DNA of 64,000 nucleotides. Source: Earliella scabrosa (taxonomy: Eukaryota > Basidiomycota > Agaricomycetes > Polyporales > Polyporaceae). The notes beneath the pieces were generated by a model, which searched no databases, was not told the DNA's origin, and was given only the letters and a program-made list of their open reading frames with translations. The stretch spans positions 1,302,001 to 1,366,000 of the forward strand of contig JABYQQ010000014.1 of the NCBI GenBank assembly GCA_022605405.1. Direction: 5' to 3'. This document shows, piece after piece, positions 21,109-32,949 of the stretch; position 1 is the stretch's first letter; each line of letters starts with the position of its first letter. The translations under genes were made by a program, and so were the position numbers.

Positions 21109-22261
21109 ATGTCTACAGTAACTGGTGAGCATGAAAGTTCCAGGAAACTACATCGTTCTGACAAGCAGTCAGTCAATCGCGCTATTCTCCCAGTCCTCTG
21201 GCCGAACGGGCTGGGACGTGCAGATACATGCGGCGTCAGCCAGCAAGTCACCGACGACTGGTGGTACGTACCGGAATCCTTGGATGCGATCTATGACTGG
21301 GCATCGGTGGGCTCCGACGATGGGGAGGATCCTTCTGCACGCCGGGAACGGCGGTACTTGCTATATCAGGCCTCAATGCTGCCGGAGGCGGATAGGGGTG
21401 TGGAGTGCACGGTGACGCTTGTCGTCCAGGGCTTTATCGTCAGATGCGCGCTATCGCCGATGGGGATGTGGAAAGGGTGTGTTCTTTGTTTGCAGGGCCG
21501 GCCTGTGCTCATCATTGGTGTAGGCGAGAGAAAGACGCTCCGGGAGCCGTTCAGTATGTTGTCCTCGATGGGGGTCCGTACCCGGAGGTGTTTGCACATC
21601 AGCTTCGGGCGGTGCGCGATCTGCATGAGTTCGTGTGCACGCACACTGGCCCAACATCAGGAAAGACGGCTATCGAGGGGGATTCTCTGGTGTTGGAGCG
21701 CATGGTGTTCACGAAGGTACGAGTGCTGGCTGACCGCATTGAACATAGACCACTCACCACGTTGTGCAGGTGCGTGTGGTGGATGACCAACGCACGGGAA
21801 TCCAGCTCGACGCACGGTCAGACCCTCGTGGGCACGCCCGTAAGATCGCGTCAAAGTGGAGGATCGACCACGTTGTGCGCACGGGCATGCGTCGTGCAAA
21901 CGGTCAGAACGTTCTGATCGCTCACGAAGCCATCCAACCGGGTGACTTTGTGGAGGTGTCCGTCGCGCTTGACATAAGGGTAATGCGTACAAAGACGGCG
22001 CGGACGACAGTCATCCAGTTCGCACCACAGGAGGTTGTCCGTCTATGGAGCGCTGCCGACATCCAGGTCAGCTGTTGTCACAAGCATGTGCCGCATTATG
22101 CTCACTGATCATTGTCCCTTCTGCAGCGTAAGTGTGTGCCCCAAGGGCCTCACCCTGCGGCACCACAGCGCACTACCACACGCAGGTCAATGCCTTCAGG
22201 GTTTGCGATTGGTGATGTTCGGGAGGTGGGTGAGGTAGAGCATGCAGCGATGTTAGAGTAA
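21109..22261 (+). CDS. Array family protein G, opposite strand
   Basis: The last two introns are clear: exons 21770-22066 and 22127-22261, preceded by one ending at 21716, all in phase. The segment around 21905-22060 has the family core (H-E-A-I-Q-P-G-D-F-V-E-V, then an alternating strand ending V-V-R-L-W), matching G-D-I-V-L-V-E in members A and I. The 5' part, from ATG 21109, needs one or more introns near 21350-21440 that I could not fix; one candidate is only 32 nt. It is divergent from gene F and convergent with gene I. The orientation flip suggests local inversion during array growth. Confidence 0.5.
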
Positions 22262-22468
22262 TGTATGTAAAAAAGATAGTCGCCTAAGTGGAGGTCCATA
22301 GATGTGTACGACCAAGTGACACGATTTGCAGAAAGGAGATATCTGTGAATTCAATAAGTTGAACGGCACACCAGCGGCACTTAGGTAAGCAATGATGACA
22401 TCATTCTATACATTTCAGTCTGAGTACGAAGATCACAATTGTAAACAAGTACGGTTAGAGAGAAGAGG

Positions 22469-23377
22469 CTACAACACGGCGTCAACCGGACGACGGAAGA
22501 GTCGTATGATGGACCGTATGTGGAATTCGACAGTCCACTTTGTGCCAGGGCGATCCAGAAACTCTCGCAAGACCATTCCTTTTACGAGGACGATGTCACC
22601 GGGGAGAAGACTGCATGGGGAGATACGGTCCATTGCGTCAAGAGTCCCAAAGCTGTGCGTCGCGTCGAACACATCTGGTAAGGGCTGAACATAAAACATA
22701 AGGTCGGAACGGGATTAAAGGAGCAAGAACACAGGATGTGACTTACTGGCCTCCGACCTCCCCGCGCCTCGTAGACTGCACGTAGAGTGCGGGCGGCGCG
22801 ACCTATTCGACTCATCAGTGAATGCTCAAAGACTCAAGTATAGGATAACCACTGACGAACGGGCGGCTCTGCTCGCGCCAGCAGATTGTTCAACGCAGAG
22901 CGATCCACGTCGCGAAGCAGTGCGAGAGACACATGAGACCTTACGTCCCGTCGGGCAGCAGAAGCGGTGAACAGGTAGTCTTGGAGTGCGCCCACAGCAT
23001 AAAGTTCGCAAGATTGATTGTTGTCAGTTAAGGTGTGACAGAGGACACCGGTTCCCCAAGTAATGCGGTCGGTGATGTTGGAGATGGACAGCGAGTTTCT
23101 GTCGTTGTGGTTCATGTACCGTTCGAGACGACTGGAATGAAACATGAACAGACTGGGGATGTGATCTGCGAGTCGGAATGACACACCTGTGAGAGACCCC
23201 CATAGCCTTCAGAACATTGCCGTAACCTGGCCAGGAAGGGAACTTGATTGCGAACTGCGTCAGGCTTTCGACCGAGTCTCCAACATCCGCTGCGGGGCAG
23301 GTGGAAATTGCGTCACCGGAGCTGGGCTGCTGAATCTGAAGGAGATGCTCAACCGCTTGTGCACTGTCCCTGGACAA
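22469..23377 (-). CDS. Array family protein I, function unknown
   Basis: The 3' exons are complement(22469..22684), an exon ending near 22753 that begins at about 22814, and complement(22853..23131). They carry R-L-E-R-Y-M-N-H-N-D, L-L-R-D-V-D-R, then V-F-D-A and L-L-P-G-D-I-V-L-V-K, and F-H-I-R-S-I. Together with member D this defines the family's central motif (LLRDVDR) and C-terminal motif. The first exon (ATG about 23377) and its donor are uncertain by a few bases. The length is about 230 aa. Confidence 0.6.
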
Positions 23378-23390
23378 GATTCGATGTGAG

Positions 23391-24027
23391 AACTGTCACC
23401 TGAAAAGTAGAGGTCAAATGAACGCACTGATCGGCATCGCTAACTGAGCCTTCAGGGCTCGAGTCGACAAAGAAAGGGGGAGGGGTCTGCTTCAAATTGT
23501 TGTCAGCGTCAGCGATTCTGCCAACGGCTCCCTCCCTATCGACGTTTGCACATCAGCATGCAAATAGCTGTTGGGGTAGCTAGAGCCAAGGTCTTACCGC
23601 ATTCGCTTCGGTGGAGGACTGTCGTCGGCGGTAGCAGGTCTGGAATGAAGCATGGTGGGACAGGTGCAGAGACACGAAGTGTTGGAGAGGCGCTCTTTTG
23701 AGGCATGCAATGATCTTCGGAGTAAAGAGTGGATTGGGCGATAGATGATCGCAGGGGGACAGGTAATGAAAGTCAGTAATTAGCGGGCTAGAGCTCCACA
23801 GACTTTGACATACTGATCGAACCACATGATGGACAGCGGAAGAACAAGTAAAGCAAGTGAGTAATTAGCAGGCTAAAGCTTCGCAGACTTTGGCATACTG
23901 ATCGAACCGCATGATTGACGGCGGAAGGACAAGTAAGGCAAGTGAACGAGGGCACAGCATGAGTCTCGGTTGAGCGGATGTACTGGGAAGAGCTATACAT
24001 GCTGAGGCAGTGAAGATCTCGAGGTAT
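23391..24027. other. Intergenic stretch with an 85-bp tandem duplication
   Basis: No gene is recognised. Two imperfect 85-bp direct repeats lie at 23775-23944. Confidence 0.6.
23775..23944. repeat. Two 85-bp direct repeats
   Basis: The unit starts AGTAATTAGCRGGCTARAGC at 23775 and again at 23860; the copies differ at about ten positions. They lie between members I and D of the array and may be a footprint of unequal exchange. Confidence 0.8.
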
Positions 24028-24887
24028 CTAGAACGTGCCAACGATGTTGTCGGGAAACAGAACAGGAGGATGTAATGCACCCGCGCGGCGCTTGTACAAC
24101 ACCGACAGTACCCTGAGCTGGAATCCGACCTTCCATTCTTTCCACACATGAGGAGGTGACCCGTCAGTCTTGTACCGGATGACGGCGCATTCTGCAAGGA
24201 CGAGGTCACCAATGGCAACGTCGGTCAACGAGAGTTTGGGCATGTCCACTCTTTTCGTGTACGTGATTGTCGCGTCATAGACATCGCAGAAGCCCTATTG
24301 CTGTTCAGCATTATGCATGATACATGCATGGGGAGCTGACTCACCAGGATTCCAGGAGCAGACAGGCGTTCTGCACAGAACTCGTGGTCTGCGTTGTCTC
24401 GGGCACCATCTATGACATTCATGAGTGACAGCCTCAAGTGAGCGCATTAAGGTCGAGATACATACTGATGGCAGAGGACGCATGAGCATGAAGAGTGTCC
24501 ACCCCCTTCCTATCGACATCACGCAGAAGCTCCATGGTGATGCGGATGCGGTGACGCGGATCTTGCTCAGTAGCATGGTACCAGATGCCCGTGATATGTC
24601 CCAATGACCAGAGCTGCATGAGTTGTCCACGATCCTGTAAGTACGAACCCCAGACGTCGGAGCCCCAGTGCAGCGATGTGGGAAAGTTCCCGAGTGTGTA
24701 GCGCCTGTCTGGAGGAGATGAGTGGTTCGCGATGAGCTCCAGGCGGCTAGAAGAGCGTGTTAGTAAGTTCAAGCAAAAGCCGGAGAAGCGTGACGTACGG
24801 GAACGCCGCTGATGGAACCCAGGTGTCTGTGGCGATTGTGGTGTCTAACATGGAGTTGTCCCAAAAGCTGGCACCGTCCATAGGCAT
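24028..24887 (-). CDS. Array family protein D, function unknown
   Basis: The exons are complement(24028..24294, 24345..24409, 24466..24746, 24799..24887), in phase, giving 233 aa. Exon 2 is 281 nt, as in member A. Motifs: R-L-E-L-I-A-N-H, W-G-S-D-V-W-G, L-L-R-D-V-D-R-K, then V-Y-D-A, M-P-K-L-S-L, A-I-G-D-L-V-L-A-E-C, and a W..W-K-V-G-F-Q-L strand. Shared exon lengths and phases with A show recent common ancestry. No known domain was recognised; it is probably a small intracellular beta-rich protein. Confidence 0.7.
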
Positions 24888-25296
24888 CAACGTGTAGCTC
24901 GGTGAGCAAAGACAGGGAGGCTGAAGTTCAGAGATTGGAGGTGTACCGGCGTCGGAGAAGACGGATGCATTAAGGGGAACTCACAGTTCACAGTGATTTA
25001 AACAACCAGGGACGCGAGTATGATCACGATGCTGACGAAGGCAATGAGATAGAGAGGCAAAGCGGAAGCAACTCGGCTGCTCGTGGATAATGACAATGAT
25101 GAAGCCGACCTGCAGCGGACCGCCTGCGGAGCTCCATTCATCCGTGACAATCTTGTAGACAGAGGGAAATTTGAGGTGGAGATGAGTCGGACAGATGACG
25201 GCCATTGTCATCATGATGATAGTCTATTGGGATCGGTTCGATACAGACAGTTTGAGATAAGCACCAGTCTCCTCCCAGCAAATCCATGACGTCACT

Positions 25297-26398
25297 CTAG
25301 AACCGGAAATGACCATCAGCGGGCACAAAGTCTGAGGGCCCGGGTCCCGCATGCAAGCGGGCAATGCGGAGCATCTCGAAGTTGACCGCCCATTTGGTCC
25401 ACTTTGGGCTGAAGCCAGCGGAGCGCAACTTGAACCGCTTGATGTGGCACTCGATGAGGACGACATCGGTCTTCTGGATGCGTGCAGCGTCGACCTTTGC
25501 CATGTCTGCCCACGCCGTCATCACCTTGGTTGCGTCATAGACATCCTCGAATACGCCACCAGTCTGGCCCCGTGCCCCAAGGAAACGTCGGCCAAAGGTA
25601 GACGTACCGACCATCTTGGCGTCTATGGCGCTATGATGAGCGGAAGTTAAGTGGATGGGGGTGCAGAATGACGTACCAGAAGCCGGTTGACAGAGGTCAT
25701 ACTGGAAGCGTCTGGCCGCGCGAAAGTCACGATCGCAGATGAGCTTTATGCCAATGCTTGCTCGGTTGTCATCCGAAGGCGTGAGCCAGACAGAGGTGAC
25801 GATACCGACCATCCAGGCGGTGATAGGGACGCCCTCGACACAGAGAAAGCGATCGACGTTGGAGGAATCTCCTTCAGCTCCCCACACAGCAGTAGGAGGG
25901 ACTTTGCCGATGAGGAACCGACTGCTTCCCTCCTCAAGATGGTTGAGGATGGCAATGATGCGCCTGTCATCACGTTATATCAGTCACTGCGGGAATTTGG
26001 ATAATGATCCAGCGGGGAGGACGTACTTCAGGACCTCAGAGGGGATGTACTCCAGCTCTGCATCAGAGAGGCGAAGGTCGGCCTGCAGGATCGTTGTGAG
26101 GGTGCTAGCTAGAATCTCTGCTTCGGAGAGCTTGTGAGTCGCCAAGACAGGAAGAGGCGAACGTGGGCTTGTGATGTCAGATGGGGGCACTGACGATGCG
26201 GGGTTGGCCGTACTGCTGGACGGGTGAGGGAATGTACTTGACCGAGCAGAAGGAAACACACCTGACAGACCCCTGCTCGGGAGTCGAGGTAGCCTCCTTC
26301 GCCACAACAGCAGACAATGGCCCCCCATTCACCGTTCGGCCACGCTTTGACGGTTCAACGGCGTCGACACCATCACGGGGATGCTTGGTTGAACTCAT
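25297..26398 (-). CDS. Array family protein E, longest member, function unknown
   Basis: The exons are complement(25297..25622, 25677..25963, 26027..26212, 26271..26398), in phase, giving 308 aa. The N-terminus has P-S-K-R-G-R-T, a basic motif like K-R-Q-R in member A. The middle has R-I-I-A-I-L-N-H-L, W-M-V-G-I-V-T-S-V-W-L-T and R-D-F-x-A-A-R-R-F-Q-Y-D-L-C. The C-terminus has V-F-E-D-V-Y-D-A-T, then Q-K-T-D-V-V-L-I-E-C and W-A-V-N-F-E-M. The last intron of A and D is missing here, with two exons fused. It looks complete and is the best template for the family. Confidence 0.75.
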
Positions 26399-26707
26399 CT
26401 CGAAGGGAACTGTGAAAGCGGAGGAGAGAAGAATAGCCTGGGAGACAGACGATGCTAGGACAGCTGGCGGCTGGGAGACTTTAAGAGGTGAGACCACGCA
26501 CCGCAAGAGATGCGAAGGCCAATGAGAAGCATACGGGAGAAAATTTGGCCGCAAGGAAATTTTTGACGGCATGCATAAGCAAGAGCGAGGGTCGAGGTAG
26601 AACTAGAGCATGTTCAGGAGGAAGACAGGAGACGAGGGGCGGACAGTGCCTCCCGTTAAGGCAAGTCTGACGCCCATCAGGACCAGATGCTTACACTCGC
26701 TGGAGCG
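26399..26707. other. Spacer between the gene array and the Helitron
   Basis: No gene is seen. A strong hairpin at 26637-26675 may mark the Helitron 3' end. Confidence 0.4.
26637..26675 (-). promoter_or_regulatory. Hairpin, candidate Helitron 3'-terminal structure
   Basis: GGGCG..CAG..TGCCT pairs with AGGCA..CTG..CGCCC around a loop of about 7 bases. Helitrons end in a hairpin a few bases before CTRR; no clear CTRR follows directly here, so the exact terminus stays open. Confidence 0.35.
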
Positions 26708-27740
26708 TTAATAGGAGTGGCGCGTCCGCTTTTGAATTTGATAATCATCCTCTGAAGGCCTCTTGCGCTTTACATACTCGAGCTGAATGTTGCGTTGAAC
26801 TTTGTCGAGTGTTGACATCACCTCTGAAGGGTTGTTGAAGAGACAGGATGTAAAAGGGCGTGCGAGACGGCCATCCTCATCATAAACAAGATCAACCCCT
26901 TCGTCCTGTAAGAGCTCCTTTGCTCCAGCTGCTTCTTCTGAGGTGCCTCGGTCCACGATCGTTTTCAGGTCTAGAATGTGGAGTCTCCTAACCTCCTTGC
27001 GAATGTCGCCTGACTGACGGCAGCAGATCTTTGACTTGGCAAAGGGACGCAAGATAATGACACCGTGCAGAGATGTAGCCCGAGACAGCATAACATAGGG
27101 AGGCTCTGTCCCCGAGCAGCTCTCGAGATCAACAATCACCCGGGAGAAGGTCTGTCCCTGTGATTTATGGGCTGTCAGAGCGAAGGCAGGCTGCACTGGC
27201 ACCTGTATGCGAGAGATAGTACACTTTGCTCCACTGAACGGATGAACCAGTTGCAGGGACGATGTATCCTCCATGATCGGAAAATCTCCTGGTGTCAGAT
27301 CTTTCATTGGAGCTGTCTCAACGCCGGGAAGGCTGATTACACATGACCGTAGGTACCGGTCTCCTGTGTCACGATCAAGACGATATCTAACCTTTTTCAA
27401 TTGTCCAATACTCCCGTTAACAATTCCACCATGAACATCAAAGTTCTGCGAAACAATGACGGGCATCCCCAGCACCAGTGGAATTGCGCCCAAGCGCTGG
27501 TTTGTCTCTCCCGAGTGCATGCCGCGTAAAAGGTTCATCAAGGTCGGGTCATGAATCTTCTTTCCCTTGTAGCTATCACGAGCATGGTACCAGTGCAATT
27601 CGCGTCCGGTACGGCGCGCGAACTGCTCTGCAGCATATTGATTGAGTGCATCCTTCGTTGCGTTGTCTGAGACAATAGTGGGTGCCATACTCCAATCCTC
27701 GCTCTGTAGCAGATGATGTTGATGTTCCAGAAGACGGGTA
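26708..27740 (-). pseudogene. Helitron helicase, C-terminal segment
   Basis: This is the 3' part of the RepHel gene, ending in a basic tail at 26708. It includes Pif1-type motifs: Q-R-L-G-A-I-P-L-V-L-G-M-P-V about 27460-27510, and A-L-T-A-H-K-S-Q-G-Q-T-F about 27140-27180, the ATP-coupling motif. It joins in frame to the segment at 28469 once the 712-bp insert and one TTCAGCAG copy are removed. The whole helicase is full length in sum but split in DNA. Confidence 0.9.
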
Positions 27741-27748
27741 TTCAGCAG

Positions 27749-28460
27749 TAGTGTTGCAGGGTCCGGTCCTAGGACTAATCAAGGACCGGAAAAAGACCGG
27801 GACCGGACTGATTTAGGACTGGTCAGGACCGGACTGATCATCAGTCCAGTCCCGGTCCCGGTCCCGGTCCTGGCAGAAGTCCCGGGCCATGTAGGACCGG
27901 TCAGGACTGGTCCGGACCGGTCCTGGACTGCTCTGATATAGTGCTATATACAGTAATTTTTTGGTGATTTTTGAGATTTTTTCCGAATTTATATGGGCCA
28001 TTTTTGTAGTGTCCATCAATAGAGCCCATAATGAGGCTCATATCAAGCTTAGGTAACGCGTTTATCTCTACATCTGATCTGATCTAATCTTATCTAAGAG
28101 CCGCCTTATCAAGGTGCCTCCGACTCACAGTCTAATCATGTCCTGTTGGCTCAGCTGGTAGAGCACTCGTGTTACTATGGCCTTTTTGTGAGGCCCCGAG
28201 TTCAATTCCCGCTGGTGCCGACTTGTTTCTAGTGGGCCACCCCGGTTGGACCGGTCCTGGACCGGTTCAGGACCAGTCCGGACTGGCATCGGTCCAGGAC
28301 CGGTCCCGGACTGGGACTGGACCGCGGTCCTGTGCAGGACCGCTAGGACTGGACCGTCAGTCCAGTCCTCAGCTACTGGGTGCGGTCCTGTCCGGTCCTG
28401 GTCCTCGGTCCTGCCTCGGAGGGGTCAAAAGACCGGACCGGACCGGACCCTGCAACACTA
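27749..28460. mobile_element. hAT-like non-autonomous element, 712 bp, with a tRNA-like core
   Basis: The TIR is TAGTGTTGCAGGGTCCGG, related to but distinct from the 716-bp family (TAGTGTTGTAAAG). A perfect 8-bp duplication, TTCAGCAG, flanks it (27741-27748 and 28461-28468). Both arms are dominated by GGACCGG/CCGGTCC words. A tRNA-like segment lies at 28139-28225. There is no coding capacity. Confidence 0.9.
28139..28225 (+). other. tRNA-derived sequence inside the hAT-like element
   Basis: A box A-type TTGGCTCAGCTGGTAGAGCA and a box B-type GAGTTCAATTCCC are spaced as in a tRNA with a small insert. The acceptor arm does not pair, so a functional tRNA is unlikely. It may be a captured tRNA gene or a SINE head. 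Confidence 0.45.
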
Positions 28461-28468
28461 TTCAGCAG

Positions 28469-30435
28469 CTCATAGTCAGCATCAGTGCACCGTCCCTCTC
28501 TGAGACGAGACAGTAGCCCAACAAATTGTAAATTCTCCGACCCACGCTGTCTCATGACCTGCTTCAGAATGACGACTGTGTTAAATGACAGCCAAAGCAA
28601 TTTGCCCATCACAATGCGCTGCCCCCGGTCGCTGCCTGACCGGTTGGATCCAGTTTGAACCCATCCGTATAGCCGTTTTTCTGACACCGGAGGAAGCTGC
28701 GCAAAATCACCCGCAAGAATCACGCTCATTCCCCCAAAAGCATCATCGATGCCCTTTGCATCTACAAGTGCTTCGCTGACCTGTGCCAGTAGGTTGCAGC
28801 CGACCATGGACACCTCGTCTATCAACAGATAGTCGACCCCCTCCCACATGGCCATCAGTTCGGTAAGTGTTTTGCTGCCAACTCTCTTTGACTTTCGCTG
28901 TCTGAGAGCAAGAGCGGTATGCAGTGTTGCTCCCGCAATGTTTCGAGCGGCAATTCCAGTATAGGAAGACAGACGGAGACGCCGTGACTGATTGCGTTCT
29001 GCGAAATACTCGGTAAGAGCCTGAATCACGCGTGATTTGCCGGTCCCTCCAAAACCACCCAAGAACATTCGGAGCGGCTCAGGTTTGTTGAGAAGCGAGT
29101 GCTCTGCAACTATGCTGAATGCACGTCTTTGTTCTGCATTCAACGTCCACTTGTCCGCATGAGCAGCAATGTCTGTCGGCACATACAATGGTTCATGAAG
29201 TGCATCCGATATTTCGGTATCTGCTGGTGGGGGCATGTGGTCTTGATGTGAATCTATATCTTCTATATGTACATCGTGTACACCATGTGGGGGATCATGT
29301 GTTCCGAGAGGGGGAGGTGTATTAGCTGACATTAGCCGCTGTTTCCACTGAGATCTCCGCTGTTCGTACTCAGACTTCCATTGATTCTCGAGTGAGTGGT
29401 GTTGCTGGTCGAGCGAGCCGACGTCATCATGACTGTAGTCTGCAGTGAGAGAAATTTGAGTAGACAGACCATTATATAGACCATGTTGGCGGGCTAGAGC
29501 GACACATTCTGCAGACGCATGAGATGTGCGCGAGCGGCGTGCTGATTTTGCGGAAACCACTGAGGTGAGATGTTCAAGTATCACTGCTTCATCTGCATGT
29601 TCAAGTTGAAACTCTTCATCGCCAGCAGGGCTGTAGCATCGGTCTCTCCGCACTGCGTGTTTTGTCCGTTGACGCAGAACCCCGCGACGCATGTGATCGT
29701 CTCTACTGTCTCGGCATTCGTTCAGCATATCTATGTTGGAGATCACAGATCGACTGTGGTTGGTAAAGGAGGGGTGCAATCTATCGTAACACTCCTCCCA
29801 ACTCTCCCCATCTATGCGTATATCGTCTACTCCCCTCCATGGAGCAAACAGTAGACACATGAGGCGACAATAGCGTGCTCTTTCCTCTGAGCGATCGTGC
29901 CTCGGGGCTGACGGTCCTATCAAGACTGGAATGTATGCCTCACATGGCGTGAGTAGTTTGAGTTGCTTGCGTTCATACTCAGGATGAACCGCATCAAAAC
30001 GCATGTATTTTGAGGGACGGCTACGAGATGGAGAAGGCTGATCCTGACCTAAGGAGGACTCTTGCATAACATAATCATCTTCTATGTCATCCCCATCATG
30101 ATGTGATCTTCGGATGTAGCTCTTATGAGTCCTTCTAATAAAGTCCCACAGACACAGACTGTGAAGTTCCAGAGGTCTATAAATATAGTCTGCCAGTTGA
30201 GTTCCCAGCTCGAAGAGCTCACCATTCTCATTATGTCCAATAGCGATATCGTCGTCGATTGCTTCAGGTTGCTCTTCTGCTGTCTCGCTGCCATCATCAC
30301 TGACATCATCACTACATGGACGGTCATCCTCACAGCGGTTATAGGAATCCTCTAGTGCCCCATCTTCACTGTTAACATGGTGAGACTCGTCTGACTTGTT
30401 CGTCGATCGTGCATAGCTCGAATATGTACACTCCG
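28469..30435 (-). pseudogene. Helitron Pif1-type helicase, N-terminal segment, and linker
   Basis: Motifs in order: Walker A G-G-F-G-G-T-G-K-S (about 29030-29060), T-G-I-A-A-R-N-I (motif Ia, about 28940), Walker B L-I-D-E-V-S-M (about 28805-28830) and G-D-F-A-Q-L-P-P (motif III, about 28690-28715). Upstream, an acidic region and a W-D-F-I-R-R..K box precede the helicase, as is usual for fungal Helitrons. The frame is open to 30435, where the 3.5-kb insertion begins, and to 28469, where the 712-bp insertion ends. The protein would unwind DNA during rolling-circle transposition. Confidence 0.9.
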
Positions 30436-30457
30436 GACTGGGACACTTGTATCAGTT

Positions 30458-30996
30458 AACTCAAATCATCTGAGCGGCTTAGTTACGGTAAATGACAACT
30501 ATTTATCCGCCTTAACACCAGGCCTCCCTCAGATGATTTGGCTCCTCCCTACGGCGCTCTATACCCCAGGACACGCTCAGCTCATGCATCCACCAGTCTC
30601 AAATATTTCAGGCCTCTCTCACAGCCGCGTGCTCACTCTCTGCTTGATCCAATGTTCCTCAAATATTTCATCCCAACTCTTGTGGTGCTGCACTGTGGGG
30701 GGTCGCTACCTTCAAATATTTCCCCTCCGGCCACGCATGCTCGTCAACAGATGCTTCCAGCCTCCCTCAAATATTTCCTTCTTCCACCCAGCCTCAATGT
30801 ATTGAATTCATCTAGACAAGCTCCTCAGCCTTCAACTATTTCACCCCTTTCTGGCAGCCGCTCTCCGGCTCCTGCGGCATCTCTATTCATCAGTAGCTTA
30901 TTTCATCTCTATCTACTCTTGTGCTACATCAAATAGTTCACATACGACGCATATATTTCCCTTTGGCTCCGTCTGCCCCCGCATCAAATACTTCAC
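30458..30996. repeat. Left subterminal iterated motif (TCAAATATTT)
   Basis: Copies, some degenerate, start at about 30461, 30529, 30598, 30658, 30711, 30766, 30831, 30928 and 30983. The spacing is mostly 53-69 bp, and the core is C-T-C-A-A-A-T-A-T-T-T-C. Confidence 0.8.
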
Positions 30997-31014
30997 GCTC
31001 GTACCCAATGGCGT

Positions 31015-31860
31015 GTCCAAGGCCCCGTAGCAGGGTGGGGGCGCATCAACGAGGGCGGAGGCGCGTTGTGCAGGCGAGAGACGAGGTGAGAGACGTGTCG
31101 TGAAGGGCGGCAGGGCGGAGGCGCGTTGTGCAGATGAGAGGCAAGGTGAGAGACATGTCATGGAGGGCGGACACGCGTCGACGAGGTCATGAGGTCGGAG
31201 GCGGCGTGTCGACGAGAGCGCAGACGCATCGACGAGGGTGCAGATGCGGGATATGTTGACGAGGTGTACACACGTGGATGAGGGTGCGGACGCGTCGTGG
31301 AGAACGCGGACGCTCTGTGGAGGGTAGAGACCCGTTGACAAGGGCCAATACGCGTGAATGAGGGCTCGCAGAGGCTGGATAGGTGCGGGCAGGGCCCGGA
31401 TGCGCCTTGCGCAGTGAGGAGAATGCTGAGGTGTTGTCGTTCAGACCAGAGATGGTGGAGGATCTCTCGCCGCCGGCCAACAGGCCATGGTGGGCTGGCT
31501 GTGCGATGTCTGGCGCGTAGTGGTGAGGTCGGGGGGCAATGAACCGCTAGCCTAGTGCGGAGACACATCCGGATTCCGTCATGGTGTCGTGTCCGGTTGG
31601 GGTCAGGATGTTCGCCCCGTCGTGACCTCCAGGGACGCGTAGGCGAGTCCAAGCACATGTTGTCGTTGCCGGAGGACTCAGGTTGCGGAAGACGGAGACG
31701 CGTCTTGTCGAAGCGACAGAGTCGGAGGGAGGATACAGACGCGTTGGTGAAGACGGAGACGCGTCGCGGAGCGATGAGACGTGTCCACGAAGCACGCGTA
31801 TATGTCTGCAGCCAGCAGGACGTGCGATGGGTCGTAGTCTGGCAATAAATACGCGTGTAA
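31015..31860. repeat. GC-rich degenerate repeats (ACGCGTCGACGAGGG type)
   Basis: A unit of about 60 bp beginning GGGCGGAGGCGCGTTGTGCAG occurs twice at about 31048-31165. Shorter ACGCGTYG-type words recur to 31340 and again at 31630-31780. I see no gene in the stretch 31000-32850. Confidence 0.55.
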
Positions 31861-32949
31861 ACGCACTCACCAGTTGTTCCAGCCTGAGCCCCTACCCATC
31901 CATCTTTCGCCTACCACCTAATACGCCCGCCTTGGGGTTCGCTGCATCGGCCTGTCCACCTCAGCTTCAGCAGCGTGCACCTCGCACCGCAGTTCTTCAT
32001 CCGGGCAAGAATGGGGCGCATTGGCGACGGGAGCCAGGGTAGTCAGTTCGTCGGTGGCGGTTTGGGCTGAACCGGGCGGCGCCTGAGTCCGGTCACACCT
32101 CGCGTCTCGGACTCAGAGTTCTTGGCTCCGGCCTACACCTCCTTCCTCTCGCTCTCTCACTGCCAGTCTCAGTCGCCCTCGCTCTCACCCTCGCTCTTCA
32201 CGTTCCTTGCCTTCAGTCATGCTCATCCGCCCTGTGCTCCAGCCTGGATGCTGTTCCAGCGCCGGCTGAGGCCGCCTCTCACGAGCGCAGGTTGGCTGTG
32301 CTGTTCCAGCCGGCGATCTGTGCGGGAGCCTTGGATGACGGACATTGTTGGCTTGCAACAGTCCTGCGCTCTCTCCTTGACATGTCTCCGCCCTCCTCAA
32401 TGCGGCTCAATCCTCCTCAACGCATGTCCGCTTTCCTTCAAGACACGGTGGTGCAGGGACTGGAGAAGGGGATATGTACGTAGGTAAGTACAATTCCTCC
32501 GACCCTGTGCTTCTCGACGTCTGTATCCGCCCTCCTCCTCATGTCTGAACCCTCCTCGATGCGTCTCCGTCCTCCTCCACACATTGCCGCCCTCAAGTTC
32601 TTACCGCATTTCCGCCCTCCTGTACGCTTGTGCTGCCAAGCTCAACACGTCTTACTCTACGCGTTTGCGCCGTCTCGGACGTGTCTCCACCCTCCTCCCC
32701 ACGGTGATGCATGCACCACCCAGCGGGGCTGGGCCTCAACTTCCTGCTCACCATGACAGTACGTCCATCTTATCCATCGCTTCTGTCAACCTTGAAGCAT
32801 CTAATCAGGAGCCTCCTACGGTACAGGTTCTAGCCCCGGCGTGACGCAATTGCGCTCTGGCATGAGTCACGCTCCCGCACTCGAACCTATTCCCACTGCG
32901 AGCGGGAGGGAAGGGGACGCGCGTCAGAAATTAGGCTTCTTTGGAAATT

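Noticed and set aside
21398..21429. 32-nt intron in array gene G
   Set aside because: It would fix the phase, but it is shorter than introns elsewhere in this window; left as unresolved.
28139..28225. Functional tRNA gene
   Set aside because: Box A and box B look right, but the acceptor and T stems do not pair, and it lies inside a mobile element. It is kept only as tRNA-derived.
30590..31000. CRISPR-like array (regular 55-65 bp spacing)
   Set aside because: The repeated word is about 12 bp and degenerate, has an inverted counterpart at the other transposon end, and the host is a fungus.
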